From positions 1 to 64,000 of the forward strand of contig CAJXLK010000025.1 in the NCBI GenBank assembly GCA_913055635.1: a stretch of 64,000 bases of DNA, read 5' to 3'. The notes beneath the pieces are model-generated. The model searched no databases, was not told where the DNA came from, and saw nothing but the letters and a program-made list of their open reading frames with translations. Each line of letters starts with the position of its first letter. Position 1 is the first letter of the stretch. The position numbers and the translations under genes are program-made. The stretch comes from an uncultured Bacteroidota bacterium (GTDB taxonomy: Bacteria > Bacteroidota > Bacteroidia > Bacteroidales > UBA12077). Of the stretch, positions 26,476-34,304 are shown piece after piece.

Positions 26476-29400
26476 ATGAAGTTTTCCCCGCCACTGAACG
26501 CCGTTTTCTTCACCCTTCTGTTCTTGCTGCCCCCTTTAGGCCTTAACGGCCAGCCGGATCATATCACGGGGAATCCTTATATCCTCTCGTTTCAGACCAA
26601 GCCCTACGACATTCACCGCAACAACCAATCCATTGCCCAGGACACCAACGGTTTGATCTATTTGGGCACCTCGGGAGGCATCATCCAGTATGACGGGCAC
26701 CACTGGAACCCGATCACGCGTGAACCCGATCCGGTGCTGACCAGAGGCAAAGAGGGCCACATTTATGCCGGATCATTCAATCATTTTGGCCGCATCGACC
26801 GCCAACCCGGCAGCAACAAATTTGTCTCGCTGCTCAACCCGGGGCAGAGCCTTAAAAAAGTCAGAAGCATTGTTCCGGTGGGGGGTAAGATTTACTTTTC
26901 TTCCGGGGCTAACCTTTATTTTTTTAAGGGGGAAGAATGCCGGAAAGTACATGAGTTTTCATCCACCATCCGGTTATTTCAGGTGGCTGGGGAAAACCTG
27001 TATGTATACGTGCAGGGGGGTGCCCTTTATCAGCAGACGAACAGGGAGATTGAGCGCGTGCTGGATGAAACAGAAATCCCGGGTCCCATCATAGAATTGT
27101 TGTCATTAAAGGGCCGGGATCTGGCCATCACAAAAAATGGTGCCATTTTGGAACTTCAGGCGCCCCATGCGATCACCCCTTTGCATTGCGGGCAACGATT
27201 TAAAAGCAGGGTTACCATTACCGACGCGATGGTCCTGGACAACCAGCTTATCCTGGGGAGTCTTTCCAAAGGCCTGATCTTTTGCCGGGCCAACGGGAGA
27301 ATATCCAAAGTGCTGAACGAAACCAACGGGCTGTACCAGCGCCAGATCAACAAGCTTTTTCTTGACAAGGATCACAACCTATGGGCTTTGCACCCAAAAG
27401 GCATCAGCATCATCCGGAGTTCTTCGGGCATTGGTTTTTTTAGCCGCCGGAACGGGTTAAAGGGAACCATCCGGAGCATTGCCCGTTTTGACCAATCCTT
27501 ATATCTGGCCACCTCCCGGGGGGTGTACATGCTGGAGGATCAAAAACCGGGGCACAATAATCAGCAGGCCAGCTTCAGGAAAATGGAGGGCATCACCTCG
27601 CAGGCCTTCAATTTTTATCGGGCCGATGACCGGCTTTTTGTCACCACCCGCCAGGGAATCTTTGAGCTTCAGCAAAGGCGTGCCCGGTTGTTTTACAACA
27701 AGTATTGCCGTCAATACACGAGTGTTCTCCAAACGAAGCAACGTCCGCGGTTTCTACTAATCGGGCTAAAAGACGGGCTTTCACTGGTGCGCTATACCAA
27801 TGGCCTTTTCATTCATCAGGGCCGGTTAAAAGGGATTGAAGGGCATATTGTTCACCTTGTCCAGGACCCAAAGGGAGACATATGGGCCACCACCCGTTAC
27901 CGGGGCATATACCGCATCAGCTCTTTGCCCGGGGTGTCCGGCCAGCTGACCTACGACCATTTTAAAAAGGAAGACCTGTTCGGCCGGTCCCCTTCCTGGG
28001 TGAAACCCCTGTCCCTGCCAGGCGGGCTTATTTTCAACACCCCGCACGGAATCTACCGGTATGATGACAATGAGGAGTGCTTTTTCCGGGACACCACATA
28101 TGGCTTTGCCCGGGGCAACCCATTGATCCATCCCATTGCACGCGGGCCCGGTCAAAGTCTGTGGATGAACATCATCATGAACAACCCCACCCGGCGCCAG
28201 ATGCTCTATGGCATTTTTCCCCGGAAAGGGGAAGGCCGGCGCAGGCTCAACCTCTCGCTGGCCCCGGTCAGGAATTTTCACATCCATTCGCTCCACCCCG
28301 AAGGCGATTCCCTGTTATGGATCGGGGGCAACAAGGGCCTGATCCGACTGAACATAGACAAATTTCAAAATAAGCAGCATTCCTCCAAACCGCTGCTTCA
28401 TCAAGTCGTCGCCAGCCAGGATTCACTCATCCACAGCAACTTCTTCGGCAACCAGCGAGGCCCGCTGCCAGAGATATCCTACCCGATGAATGATCTGCGG
28501 TTTGAATTCAGCGCCACCAATTACGCCGGGGCCAACAACATGCTCTACAGAACCCGGCTGAAAGGCTACAACAGGAAGTGGTCGGACTGGAGCACGCGGC
28601 ACCGGCGCACCTTTACCAATCTGGGCCCCGGCACCTATCATTTTCAGCTGCAAACCCAAAACGGCCATGGCCGGAGTTCACCGGTAATCCAATATTCTTT
28701 TGTCATCGATCCGCCCATTTACCGCACATGGTATGCCTATGTAGGCTACGGGCTCCTTGCTGCGGGCCTTGTGTGGTTGATCCTGTGGCTTCGCTCGCGC
28801 CATTTTGCCCGGGAACGTCAGCGGCTGGAACGAATCATCGACCAACGAACCCGGGAGCTGCGGGAAGAAAAAGACAAGGCAGACCGGCTCATCGAACGCA
28901 TGCTGCCCAAAGAAACAGCGGAGGAACTTAAGTCAGGGGTTAAAACCCGGCCCTATTTCTACAACAAGATCACGGTGCTTTTTGGAGATATCCAGGGTTT
29001 TACCCGTATTACCGAGGAGACCGAAAAGCATCAGCTCATTGATCAATTGAACCAGTACTTTTTGCAGTTTGATCAAATCGTGGAAAAATACAACATTGAA
29101 AAGATCAAGACCATTGGAGATGCTTATATGGCAGCCGGGGGCATTCCGGATGAACGTCAAAGCCACCCCATCGAGGTTATTCTGGCCGCAATGGAAATGC
29201 TTCACCATATACACCAATTACCGGAGGATGAAAACGACAACCGGTGGAACCTTCGCATTGGGATAAATACCGGGCCGGTGGTGGCAGGTGTGATCGGACG
29301 CGACAAAATATCCTACGACATTTGGGGCTCTACGGTAAACATGGCCAGCCGGATGGAGGCCTTCAGCACCCCCGGAAAAATTAACATCTCGGGCAACACC

Positions 29401-30156
29401 CATGCCCTGATTGAAGATTTTTTCATTTGCCGCTACCGGGGGAAGATTCCGGTCAAGGATGCCGGTAACATCGACATGTACTACGTGGAAAACCTCCGAC
29501 CCCATTTTGCATCAGACCATTTTGGATTAAAGCCCAATGAACAGCTGCAACTCCAGCTGCAGCTGCTGAGGCTGAACGACCTGGAGGAAGTGATCCTGGA
29601 AAAACTGGAAAATCTACCTTCCAACCTGTACTACCACAATCTAAAACATACGGTCGATGTGGTGACCCAGGCAGAGTTGATCGGCCAATCAGAGGGGGTA
29701 ACCCGGCATCAGATGCTGCTGCTGAAAACCGCCGCACTATTTCATGATATTGGCCACCTGGTAAGCTATGACCACCATGAGGAGGAAGGGGCCCGGATGG
29801 CACGCGAGATGCTGCCGGATTACCATTACACCCAGGCACAAATCGATGAGATTGTCCGGCTGATCATGGCCACCCGCATGCCCCCTCAGCCACAGACCCT
29901 GTTGGAGAAGATCATCTGTGATGCCGACCTGGACTATCTGGGCCGGAGTGATTTTGTACCGGTGGCCTACAACCTTTACAAGGAGCTTAAGGTGCGCAAC
30001 AAAGTCTCTTCTTTTGCGCACTGGAAAAGGGTACAGATAGAATTCATGCGCCATCACTCCTACTTCACCCAGACGGCAAGGCGCCTGCGGGAAGCCAACA
30101 AGGAACAGCAACTCGAGAAAATCATCCGCGAAAGCGAACACCATAAGCACGCTTAG
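26476..30156 (+). CDS. Propeller-sensor adenylate cyclase with C-terminal HD domain
   Basis: A 1226-residue membrane signalling protein. A signal peptide (1-25) leads into a long periplasmic beta-propeller sensor of the two-component-regulator class and a Y_Y_Y domain (about 660-745, LKGYNRKWSDW, FTNLGPGTYHF). One membrane helix follows (about 752-774), then a coiled coil (775-815) and a class III cyclase domain (about 828-1010). Metal-binding Asp838 (LFGDIQGF) and Asp882 (KTIGDAY), adenine-selecting Lys878 and Asp948 (YDIWGST), and transition-state Asn955 and Arg959 are all present, so active adenylate cyclase is predicted. The C-terminus (about 1030-1200) is an HD domain with His1058, His1090-Asp1091 (LFHDIGH) and CDADLDYLG, the layout of metal phosphohydrolases, possibly a cyclic-nucleotide phosphodiesterase. 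The usual histidine-kinase part of such propeller sensors is replaced. Its stop is followed by palindromic repeat cluster B. Confidence 0.88.
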   Translation: MKFSPPLNAVFFTLLFLLPPLGLNGQPDHITGNPYILSFQTKPYDIHRNNQSIAQDTNGLIYLGTSGGIIQYDGHHWNPITREPDPVLTRGKEGHIYAGSFNHFGRIDRQPGSNKFVSLLNPGQSLKKVRSIVPVGGKIYFSSGANLYFFKGEECRKVHEFSSTIRLFQVAGENLYVYVQGGALYQQTNREIERVLDETEIPGPIIELLSLKGRDLAITKNGAILELQAPHAITPLHCGQRFKSRVTITDAMVLDNQLILGSLSKGLIFCRANGRISKVLNETNGLYQRQINKLFLDKDHNLWALHPKGISIIRSSSGIGFFSRRNGLKGTIRSIARFDQSLYLATSRGVYMLEDQKPGHNNQQASFRKMEGITSQAFNFYRADDRLFVTTRQGIFELQQRRARLFYNKYCRQYTSVLQTKQRPRFLLIGLKDGLSLVRYTNGLFIHQGRLKGIEGHIVHLVQDPKGDIWATTRYRGIYRISSLPGVSGQLTYDHFKKEDLFGRSPSWVKPLSLPGGLIFNTPHGIYRYDDNEECFFRDTTYGFARGNPLIHPIARGPGQSLWMNIIMNNPTRRQMLYGIFPRKGEGRRRLNLSLAPVRNFHIHSLHPEGDSLLWIGGNKGLIRLNIDKFQNKQHSSKPLLHQVVASQDSLIHSNFFGNQRGPLPEISYPMNDLRFEFSATNYAGANNMLYRTRLKGYNRKWSDWSTRHRRTFTNLGPGTYHFQLQTQNGHGRSSPVIQYSFVIDPPIYRTWYAYVGYGLLAAGLVWLILWLRSRHFARERQRLERIIDQRTRELREEKDKADRLIERMLPKETAEELKSGVKTRPYFYNKITVLFGDIQGFTRITEETEKHQLIDQLNQYFLQFDQIVEKYNIEKIKTIGDAYMAAGGIPDERQSHPIEVILAAMEMLHHIHQLPEDENDNRWNLRIGINTGPVVAGVIGRDKISYDIWGSTVNMASRMEAFSTPGKINISGNTHALIEDFFICRYRGKIPVKDAGNIDMYYVENLRPHFASDHFGLKPNEQLQLQLQLLRLNDLEEVILEKLENLPSNLYYHNLKHTVDVVTQAELIGQSEGVTRHQMLLLKTAALFHDIGHLVSYDHHEEEGARMAREMLPDYHYTQAQIDEIVRLIMATRMPPQPQTLLEKIICDADLDYLGRSDFVPVAYNLYKELKVRNKVSSFAHWKRVQIEFMRHHSYFTQTARRLREANKEQQLEKIIRESEHHKHA

Positions 30157-30220
30157 AAGTAACCCCGAGAAGTAACCCCGCTTAGCGGGGTCATATTATT
30201 TGGGCTCCCGCTTAGCGGGG
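30156..30220. repeat. Palindromic repeat cluster B
   Basis: An exact CCCCGCT-T-AGCGGGG lies at 30176-30190 and a one-base variant (first C to T) at 30206-30220. The first is preceded by a 13-base direct repeat containing GAAGTAACCCCG (copies near 30156 and 30169). It sits between two convergent genes and could act as a two-way RNA hairpin, although no T-tract follows. Confidence 0.85.
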
Positions 30221-30291
30221 TGGGAGTTAATGGGAACAAAGCTGGGGGAGCTTCCCGGGGGATCACCCAGCAGAGAAGGTTTTGGCCGGGG

Positions 30292-31092
30292 TCAGTCGAC
30301 TTCGAGCTTTGCCAGGTAGCCATTGTGCTTGCGGACATTAAAGACCTTTCCATCGTCAAAGACCAAATACTGCCCTTTAATGCCGGCCAGACGCCCGGAG
30401 TATTCATCCTGCCGGTCGAAATTGATGCCTTTTACTTTGGTCGGCGGTTCTTCCAGGGGATAATGAATGGTGGTCACACTGTCCTGATCGATCAAATAGC
30501 CCTTTAATTCGGAGCTGAGCAATTCGCCGGCCCGCTTCTTTTCCTGGTGAAGATCCACTTCCCGCTGAATCTGTCCCTTAAGCATGCGTTGCCAGTTGGT
30601 TTTATCTGCCAGATGTTGCTTCAAATCCACTTCAATCAGCCCGGCGATATGGCGGTTGGGTGTTTTGGCGAGCCTGATCGCCTTATGGGCCCCCTGATCA
30701 ATCCAGCGGGTCGGAATTTGCGTGTGGCGCGTTACCCCTACCTTCAATCCACTGGATACCGCCAGGTACACATAATGATCGATCAGGCAATGGGTTCGCG
30801 ACCATTCCATGTCCCTGTCCTGCCCCTCATGGGCCCTGCACTGCTCGGGATGAACAATGCAGGGGGCTGTTTCCGGAGCATTAATAAAACATGGATAACA
30901 ATAACCCTGGAAAAACGACTTGCTGGTCTTTCGTCCGCAACGTATGCAGTTGATCTGATGTTGGTAAGTAAGGGTCAGGCGATGACCTATCAATTCATTG
31001 ACATAAACCTGCTCATCGCCAATATTCAGGTAATAATCCACCCGTTCGCTATGCCGGGTTGTCATCTTTAGAAGATTGCCTTCAGTGGTCAT
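30292..31092 (-). CDS. DUF2797 family zinc-ribbon protein
   Basis: A 266-residue cytoplasmic protein of the DUF2797 type. It carries a zinc-ribbon-like pair CIRC and CYPC (about residues 50-70), two further Cys/His clusters (CIVHPEQCRAHEG), and the conserved core HYVYLAVSSGLKVGVTRHTQIPTRW, which looks like a GIY-YIG-related strand-turn; this is followed by DQGAHKAI. The molecular function is unknown to me. The GIY-YIG-like YLA...LKVGVT pattern hints at nucleic-acid binding or cleavage. The gene stands alone on the minus strand and is bracketed by palindromic repeat clusters B and C, whose copies are found only here and at 22469 in this window. Confidence 0.85.
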   Translation of the reverse strand: MTTEGNLLKMTTRHSERVDYYLNIGDEQVYVNELIGHRLTLTYQHQINCIRCGRKTSKSFFQGYCYPCFINAPETAPCIVHPEQCRAHEGQDRDMEWSRTHCLIDHYVYLAVSSGLKVGVTRHTQIPTRWIDQGAHKAIRLAKTPNRHIAGLIEVDLKQHLADKTNWQRMLKGQIQREVDLHQEKKRAGELLSSELKGYLIDQDSVTTIHYPLEEPPTKVKGINFDRQDEYSGRLAGIKGQYLVFDDGKVFNVRKHNGYLAKLEVD

Positions 31093-31158
31093 TTTTGATC
31101 AAAGTTAATGAATTTTTAGGGCAATGATTGGAGGATTTTTTGCCCCCTCTATTTTTAC

Positions 31159-31272
31159 CCCCGCTAAGCGGGGTTCGTCAGATAGCCAACCCCGCTAAGC
31201 GGGGTTCGTTGGCGGGGCAGATTGGCTGACCCCGCTAAGCGGGGTCTTAAAAATTACCCCCGCTAAGCGGGG
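31159..31272. repeat. Palindromic repeat cluster C (four copies of CCCCGCTAAGCGGGG)
   Basis: Four exact copies of the 15-base palindrome lie at 31159-31173, 31190-31204, 31230-31244 and 31258-31272, with spacers of 16, 25 and 13 bases that are not alike apart from a short GGTTCGT after the first two. The cluster lies in the intergenic region between divergent genes. Confidence 0.92.
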
Positions 31273-31309
31273 TTGGGGTTTGGTTTTTTCAATTTTTTAC
31301 TACCTTGTA

Positions 31310-31341
31310 TTGCATAATACTATTATTTTTATATATCTTTG
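31310..31341 (+). promoter_or_regulatory. Bacteroidota-type promoter of the PspC/PadR operon
   Basis: TTG at 31310-31312 and TATCTTTG at 31334-31341, 21 bases apart, match the -33/-7 pattern. The first gene begins 26 bases later. Confidence 0.6.
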
Positions 31342-31367
31342 CAATAACAAATCCTAAATGACCGACC

Positions 31368-31982
31368 ATGAAAAAAATGGTTTCCATCAATCTATCGGGC
31401 ATGCTCTTTCACATCAACGAAGATGCCTACCAGATACTCCACAACTATCTTGAGCGCCTGCGTGAAAAATTGCCGCAGGCCGAACGCGAGGATATTCTAC
31501 AGGAGGTGGAAAGCCGGATAGCGGAATTGTTTTCCGGGATGATCACCCCGACAAATCAAGTGATTCAGACCCCACAGGTAAAAGAAGTCATTCAGATCCT
31601 GGGCGAGCCAGAAGATTTCAAGCAAACCCGGGAAGAAAATCATAAAACGGAGGAGACCACCATGAGCCACAACAAAAGATTATACCGTGATCCTGACAAC
31701 CGGGTACTGGGAGGGGTTTGCGGAGGCCTCGGCGCCTATTTCAACCTGGATCCCATCCTGTTCAGGCTGCTTTTCCTGGTTATATTCCTGCTTTTTGGCA
31801 CCGGCCTGATCATTTACCTGATCCTATGGCTAATCACCCCGGAAGCCATCACCATGGCCCAGAAGATGGAGATGAAAGGCGATGCCTTTACATTTGACGA
31901 CTTCAAGCAAAAGGCCCGCAATGAATACGAAGACATGAAAAAACATTTCAAGGGAAAAAAAGGCAGCGCAAATGAAAACTGA
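31368..31982 (+). CDS. PspC-domain membrane protein (short form)
   Basis: A 204-residue inner-membrane protein. The N-terminal 90 residues form a small domain (SINLSGMLFHINEDAYQIL, DILQEVESRIAELF, QILGEPEDF) shared with the gene two further on. A PspC domain follows (about 103-165: RLYRDPDNRVLGGVCGGLGAYF, then a membrane helix LLFLVIFLLFGTGLIIYLILWL and TPEA). The C-terminus is charged and cytoplasmic. PspC proteins respond to envelope stress; in Bacteroidota they are often paired with a PadR regulator, as here. It overlaps the PadR gene by 11 bases, implying coupled translation. Confidence 0.9.
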   Translation: MKKMVSINLSGMLFHINEDAYQILHNYLERLREKLPQAEREDILQEVESRIAELFSGMITPTNQVIQTPQVKEVIQILGEPEDFKQTREENHKTEETTMSHNKRLYRDPDNRVLGGVCGGLGAYFNLDPILFRLLFLVIFLLFGTGLIIYLILWLITPEAITMAQKMEMKGDAFTFDDFKQKARNEYEDMKKHFKGKKGSANEN

Positions 31983-32325
31983 AAATTCCAAGGCCCAGAT
32001 GAAGAAAGGGGTGCTTGAATATTGCATTCTGGCCATCATCGCCAGCAAAGACAGCTATGCTTCTGAGATCATACATGAGTTGAAGCAGGCCGAGCTGATT
32101 GTGGTGGAGGGCACCCTTTACCCATTGCTGACCCGACAAAAAAATGCCGGTTTATTGAGTTACCGCTGGGAGGAATCCCGTCAGGGGCCTCCGCGCAAGT
32201 ACTACACCCTGACCGATACCGGCCGCCAATATTTGGAAGAACTGGACCAGGCGTGGCAGGAATTAACCGAAGCGGTTGAACAGATCAACCAAAAGCGAAC
32301 CACCGATCAATCGACAACACCATGA
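31972..32325 (+). CDS. PadR-family transcriptional regulator
   Basis: A 117-residue winged-helix repressor-type protein. The PadR hallmark is clear: KGVLEYCILAIIA, SYASEIIHEL, VVEGTLYPLLTRQKNAGLL and RKYYTLTDTG, followed by a short C-terminal dimerisation helix (about 85-110). It lies between two PspC genes, overlapping the first by 11 bases and the second by 4 (ATGA). It probably autoregulates the operon in response to a ligand or membrane stress; the effector cannot be read from sequence. Confidence 0.93.
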   Translation: MKTENSKAQMKKGVLEYCILAIIASKDSYASEIIHELKQAELIVVEGTLYPLLTRQKNAGLLSYRWEESRQGPPRKYYTLTDTGRQYLEELDQAWQELTEAVEQINQKRTTDQSTTP

Positions 32326-33893
32326 AAAAAACGATACAGATCAACCTCAGCGGCAGCATCTTTCACATTGATGAAGATGCTTACGAATGGTTCAACACCT
32401 ATCTTGAACGCATTCATCGTCACTTCAGGCACCAGGAGGGGGGCAAAGAGATCATCGGCGACATTGAGCGGCGCATGGCCGAGCTTTTCCAGGACAAGCT
32501 GACCGGGGCCAAACAGGTGATTTCCCTGGCAGATGTGCAGGAAGTGGTTGAACGGATGGGCGAGCCGGAAGATTTCGGCGAAAGGGAAAGCCCTTCCGAA
32601 GGGGGCGCCTCGGGAGGACGGGGCAAAAAGTTGTACCGCGATCCGGATCAGGCCATTTTGGGTGGCGTTGCCGGCGGCATCGGCACCTACCTGAACATCG
32701 ATCCGGTATGGATACGCCTGGTGTTTGTACTACTGCTGCTGGCCTACGGGTTTGTAGGCATCCTTTACCTGCTGCTGTGGATATTTGTCCCGCGGGCCGA
32801 GACCTATGAACAAAAACTGGAAATGCGCGGGGAAAATCCCACCATCTCAAACATTGAAGAAAAAGTACGGCGGGAATATGAAGGAATGAAGACCAATTTC
32901 TCAAAGTACCGGCACTCTCAGGCCTACCGAAACTTCACCAAAGCGCTCAACGAAATTTTCATGCTCCTGGGGCGCATTCTGAAAGTCGCCTTTCAGGTTG
33001 TACTGATTGTGATCGGCGCCGGACTGATCATTGCGGGTATCGGCATCATTATGGGCATGCTGGGGATTTCGTTTATCCCCTGGTCAGTCCCGTTTTTTGA
33101 TGGTTTAACATCCGGTGAACCTGCCCTGATGGTGATTTTGCGTTCCATATTTCATCCTACCGGCTTTGCCCTGACCCTGACCGGGCTGATCCTGCTGATG
33201 GGCCTGCCAGTGCTGATCATTGTCTACATTGGGGTCAGGTTGCTGATTGGATTTGGCCCGGGCGACCGAACCCTTTTGATATCATCCCTGGTCATCTGGT
33301 TTGTGGCCCTTTTCCTGACGGCCGGCAGCATACTCAACCAGGTGCGTCATTTCTCCACCCGCGCCTATACCCTTTCCGAACATGCCTTTGAACCCGCCGC
33401 AACGGGTAACCTCAACCTACAGATCGGTCATTCCCCGGAAAAAATTTACTTCTTCGACAACATCCCCTTCTTCGGAGAAGACCATTACCCCACGGGAACC
33501 AACCCAACCGGCGATCTGTTTATCCAACCCAGGATCTCCATCCTTGAAAGTCCGGATGAATCCTATCGCCTTACCATCAAACAAAGCGCAAGGGGCCCCT
33601 CTCACCAAAAAGCCGCACAAATGGCAGAAAAAATCAATTATAGCTGGTCCATCAAAGACTCAACCCTTCTGATGGCCCCTTATATGAAAATACCCCATCC
33701 CCTGCCTTATCGCCTCCAAAACACCACCCTGAAAATCTATGTCCCGGAAGGCCGCCGGATTACCATTCCCGAAAACGCAGAAAAATATATCAAGGAAGCG
33801 GATACCCACCGGGAAATGTGGCCCCATGAAATGGGCAACAAAATATGGGAAATGAGAAACCGCCAATTGCACCTGGTCAGAGAACTGAACTAA
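32322..33893 (+). CDS. PspC-domain membrane protein (long form)
   Basis: A 523-residue membrane protein. Residues 1-90 repeat the N-terminal domain of the short PspC protein (QINLSGSIFHIDEDAYEWF, RMAELF, MGEPEDF). The PspC domain follows at about 103-165 (KLYRDPDQAILGGVAGGIGTYL). Further membrane helices lie at about 213-245, 268-300 and 305-330. The C-terminal 180 residues are probably extracytoplasmic and end in a region of beta character (TLKIYVPEGRRITIPENA) like the adhesin-type domain seen after PspC in other Bacteroidota. It starts within the PadR stop (4-base overlap). The short and long PspC proteins probably act together as an envelope-stress sensor; this is inferred. Confidence 0.88.
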   Translation: MKKTIQINLSGSIFHIDEDAYEWFNTYLERIHRHFRHQEGGKEIIGDIERRMAELFQDKLTGAKQVISLADVQEVVERMGEPEDFGERESPSEGGASGGRGKKLYRDPDQAILGGVAGGIGTYLNIDPVWIRLVFVLLLLAYGFVGILYLLLWIFVPRAETYEQKLEMRGENPTISNIEEKVRREYEGMKTNFSKYRHSQAYRNFTKALNEIFMLLGRILKVAFQVVLIVIGAGLIIAGIGIIMGMLGISFIPWSVPFFDGLTSGEPALMVILRSIFHPTGFALTLTGLILLMGLPVLIIVYIGVRLLIGFGPGDRTLLISSLVIWFVALFLTAGSILNQVRHFSTRAYTLSEHAFEPAATGNLNLQIGHSPEKIYFFDNIPFFGEDHYPTGTNPTGDLFIQPRISILESPDESYRLTIKQSARGPSHQKAAQMAEKINYSWSIKDSTLLMAPYMKIPHPLPYRLQNTTLKIYVPEGRRITIPENAEKYIKEADTHREMWPHEMGNKIWEMRNRQLHLVRELN

Positions 33894-33950
33894 AAACATG
33901 TCAGAACCACATAAACAGAAGATTTTTTTTGATAATCCCCCATAATTTTA

Positions 33951-33980
33951 TTTGGCGAAAACATATTTTTTTTATATTTG
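33951..33980 (+). promoter_or_regulatory. Bacteroidota-type promoter of tRNA-Gln
   Basis: TTTG at 33951-33954 and TATATTTG at 33973-33980, 18 bases apart, fit the -33/-7 pattern well. The tRNA begins 32 bases past the -7 box. Confidence 0.65.
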
Positions 33981-34011
33981 CAAAGCCTAATCAGGCAAAA
34001 CAGGACTTTAC

Positions 34012-34087
34012 TGACCCATGGTGTAAGTGGCAACACGTCAGGTTTTGGTCCTGAAGAGTCCAGGTTCGAGCCCTGGTGGGTCAGCCA
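34012..34087 (+). tRNA. tRNA-Gln (anticodon TTG)
   Basis: Acceptor TGACCCA pairs with TGGGTCA, then discriminator G and an encoded CCA (34085-34087). Anticodon stem TCAGG/CCTGA encloses TTTTGGT with anticodon TTG. The T-arm is CCAGG-TTCGAGC-CCTGG. It reads CAA and CAG. Unlike the tRNA-Leu in this window, CCA is encoded in the gene. Confidence 0.96.
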
Positions 34088-34090
34088 AAA

Positions 34091-34120
34091 ATCCCGTTCT
34101 TACAAGGACGGGATTTTTTA
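34091..34120 (+). terminator. Rho-independent terminator after tRNA-Gln
   Basis: ATCCCGT pairs with ACGGGAT around a short loop and is followed by TTTTT. It begins four bases past the tRNA's CCA end. Confidence 0.85.
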
Positions 34121-34139
34121 TGTTTATAGGGACCGTTAG

Positions 34140-34300
34140 ATGCCATCAAAAAGGGGACGATAAGTATGTAATAAGACGGGCGAATAAGTGCCATAAAAAG
34201 AGGGCGATAAGCATTCAATCAAAGGGCACGACAGGTGCAATGAGAGGGCGGGCCAATAATTGCAATAAGAAGGTTGGGCAATATCATCGAAGGCAATCTG
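34140..34300. repeat. Degenerate tandem array, unit about 24 bases
   Basis: Five or six imperfect units follow a pattern close to GGGCGATAAGTGCAATAAAA (examples begin near 34154, 34178, 34202 and 34225). They are too diverged and irregular in length for a coding repeat or a CRISPR array. An open frame crosses the region but also runs through the tRNA, so I do not call it a gene. Confidence 0.55.
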
Positions 34301-34304
34301 GCGA

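Noticed and set aside
31159..31272. CRISPR array
   Set aside because: Repeats are only 15 bases, perfectly palindromic, with spacers of 13-25 bases, and no cas genes are present. A dispersed palindrome family explains it better.
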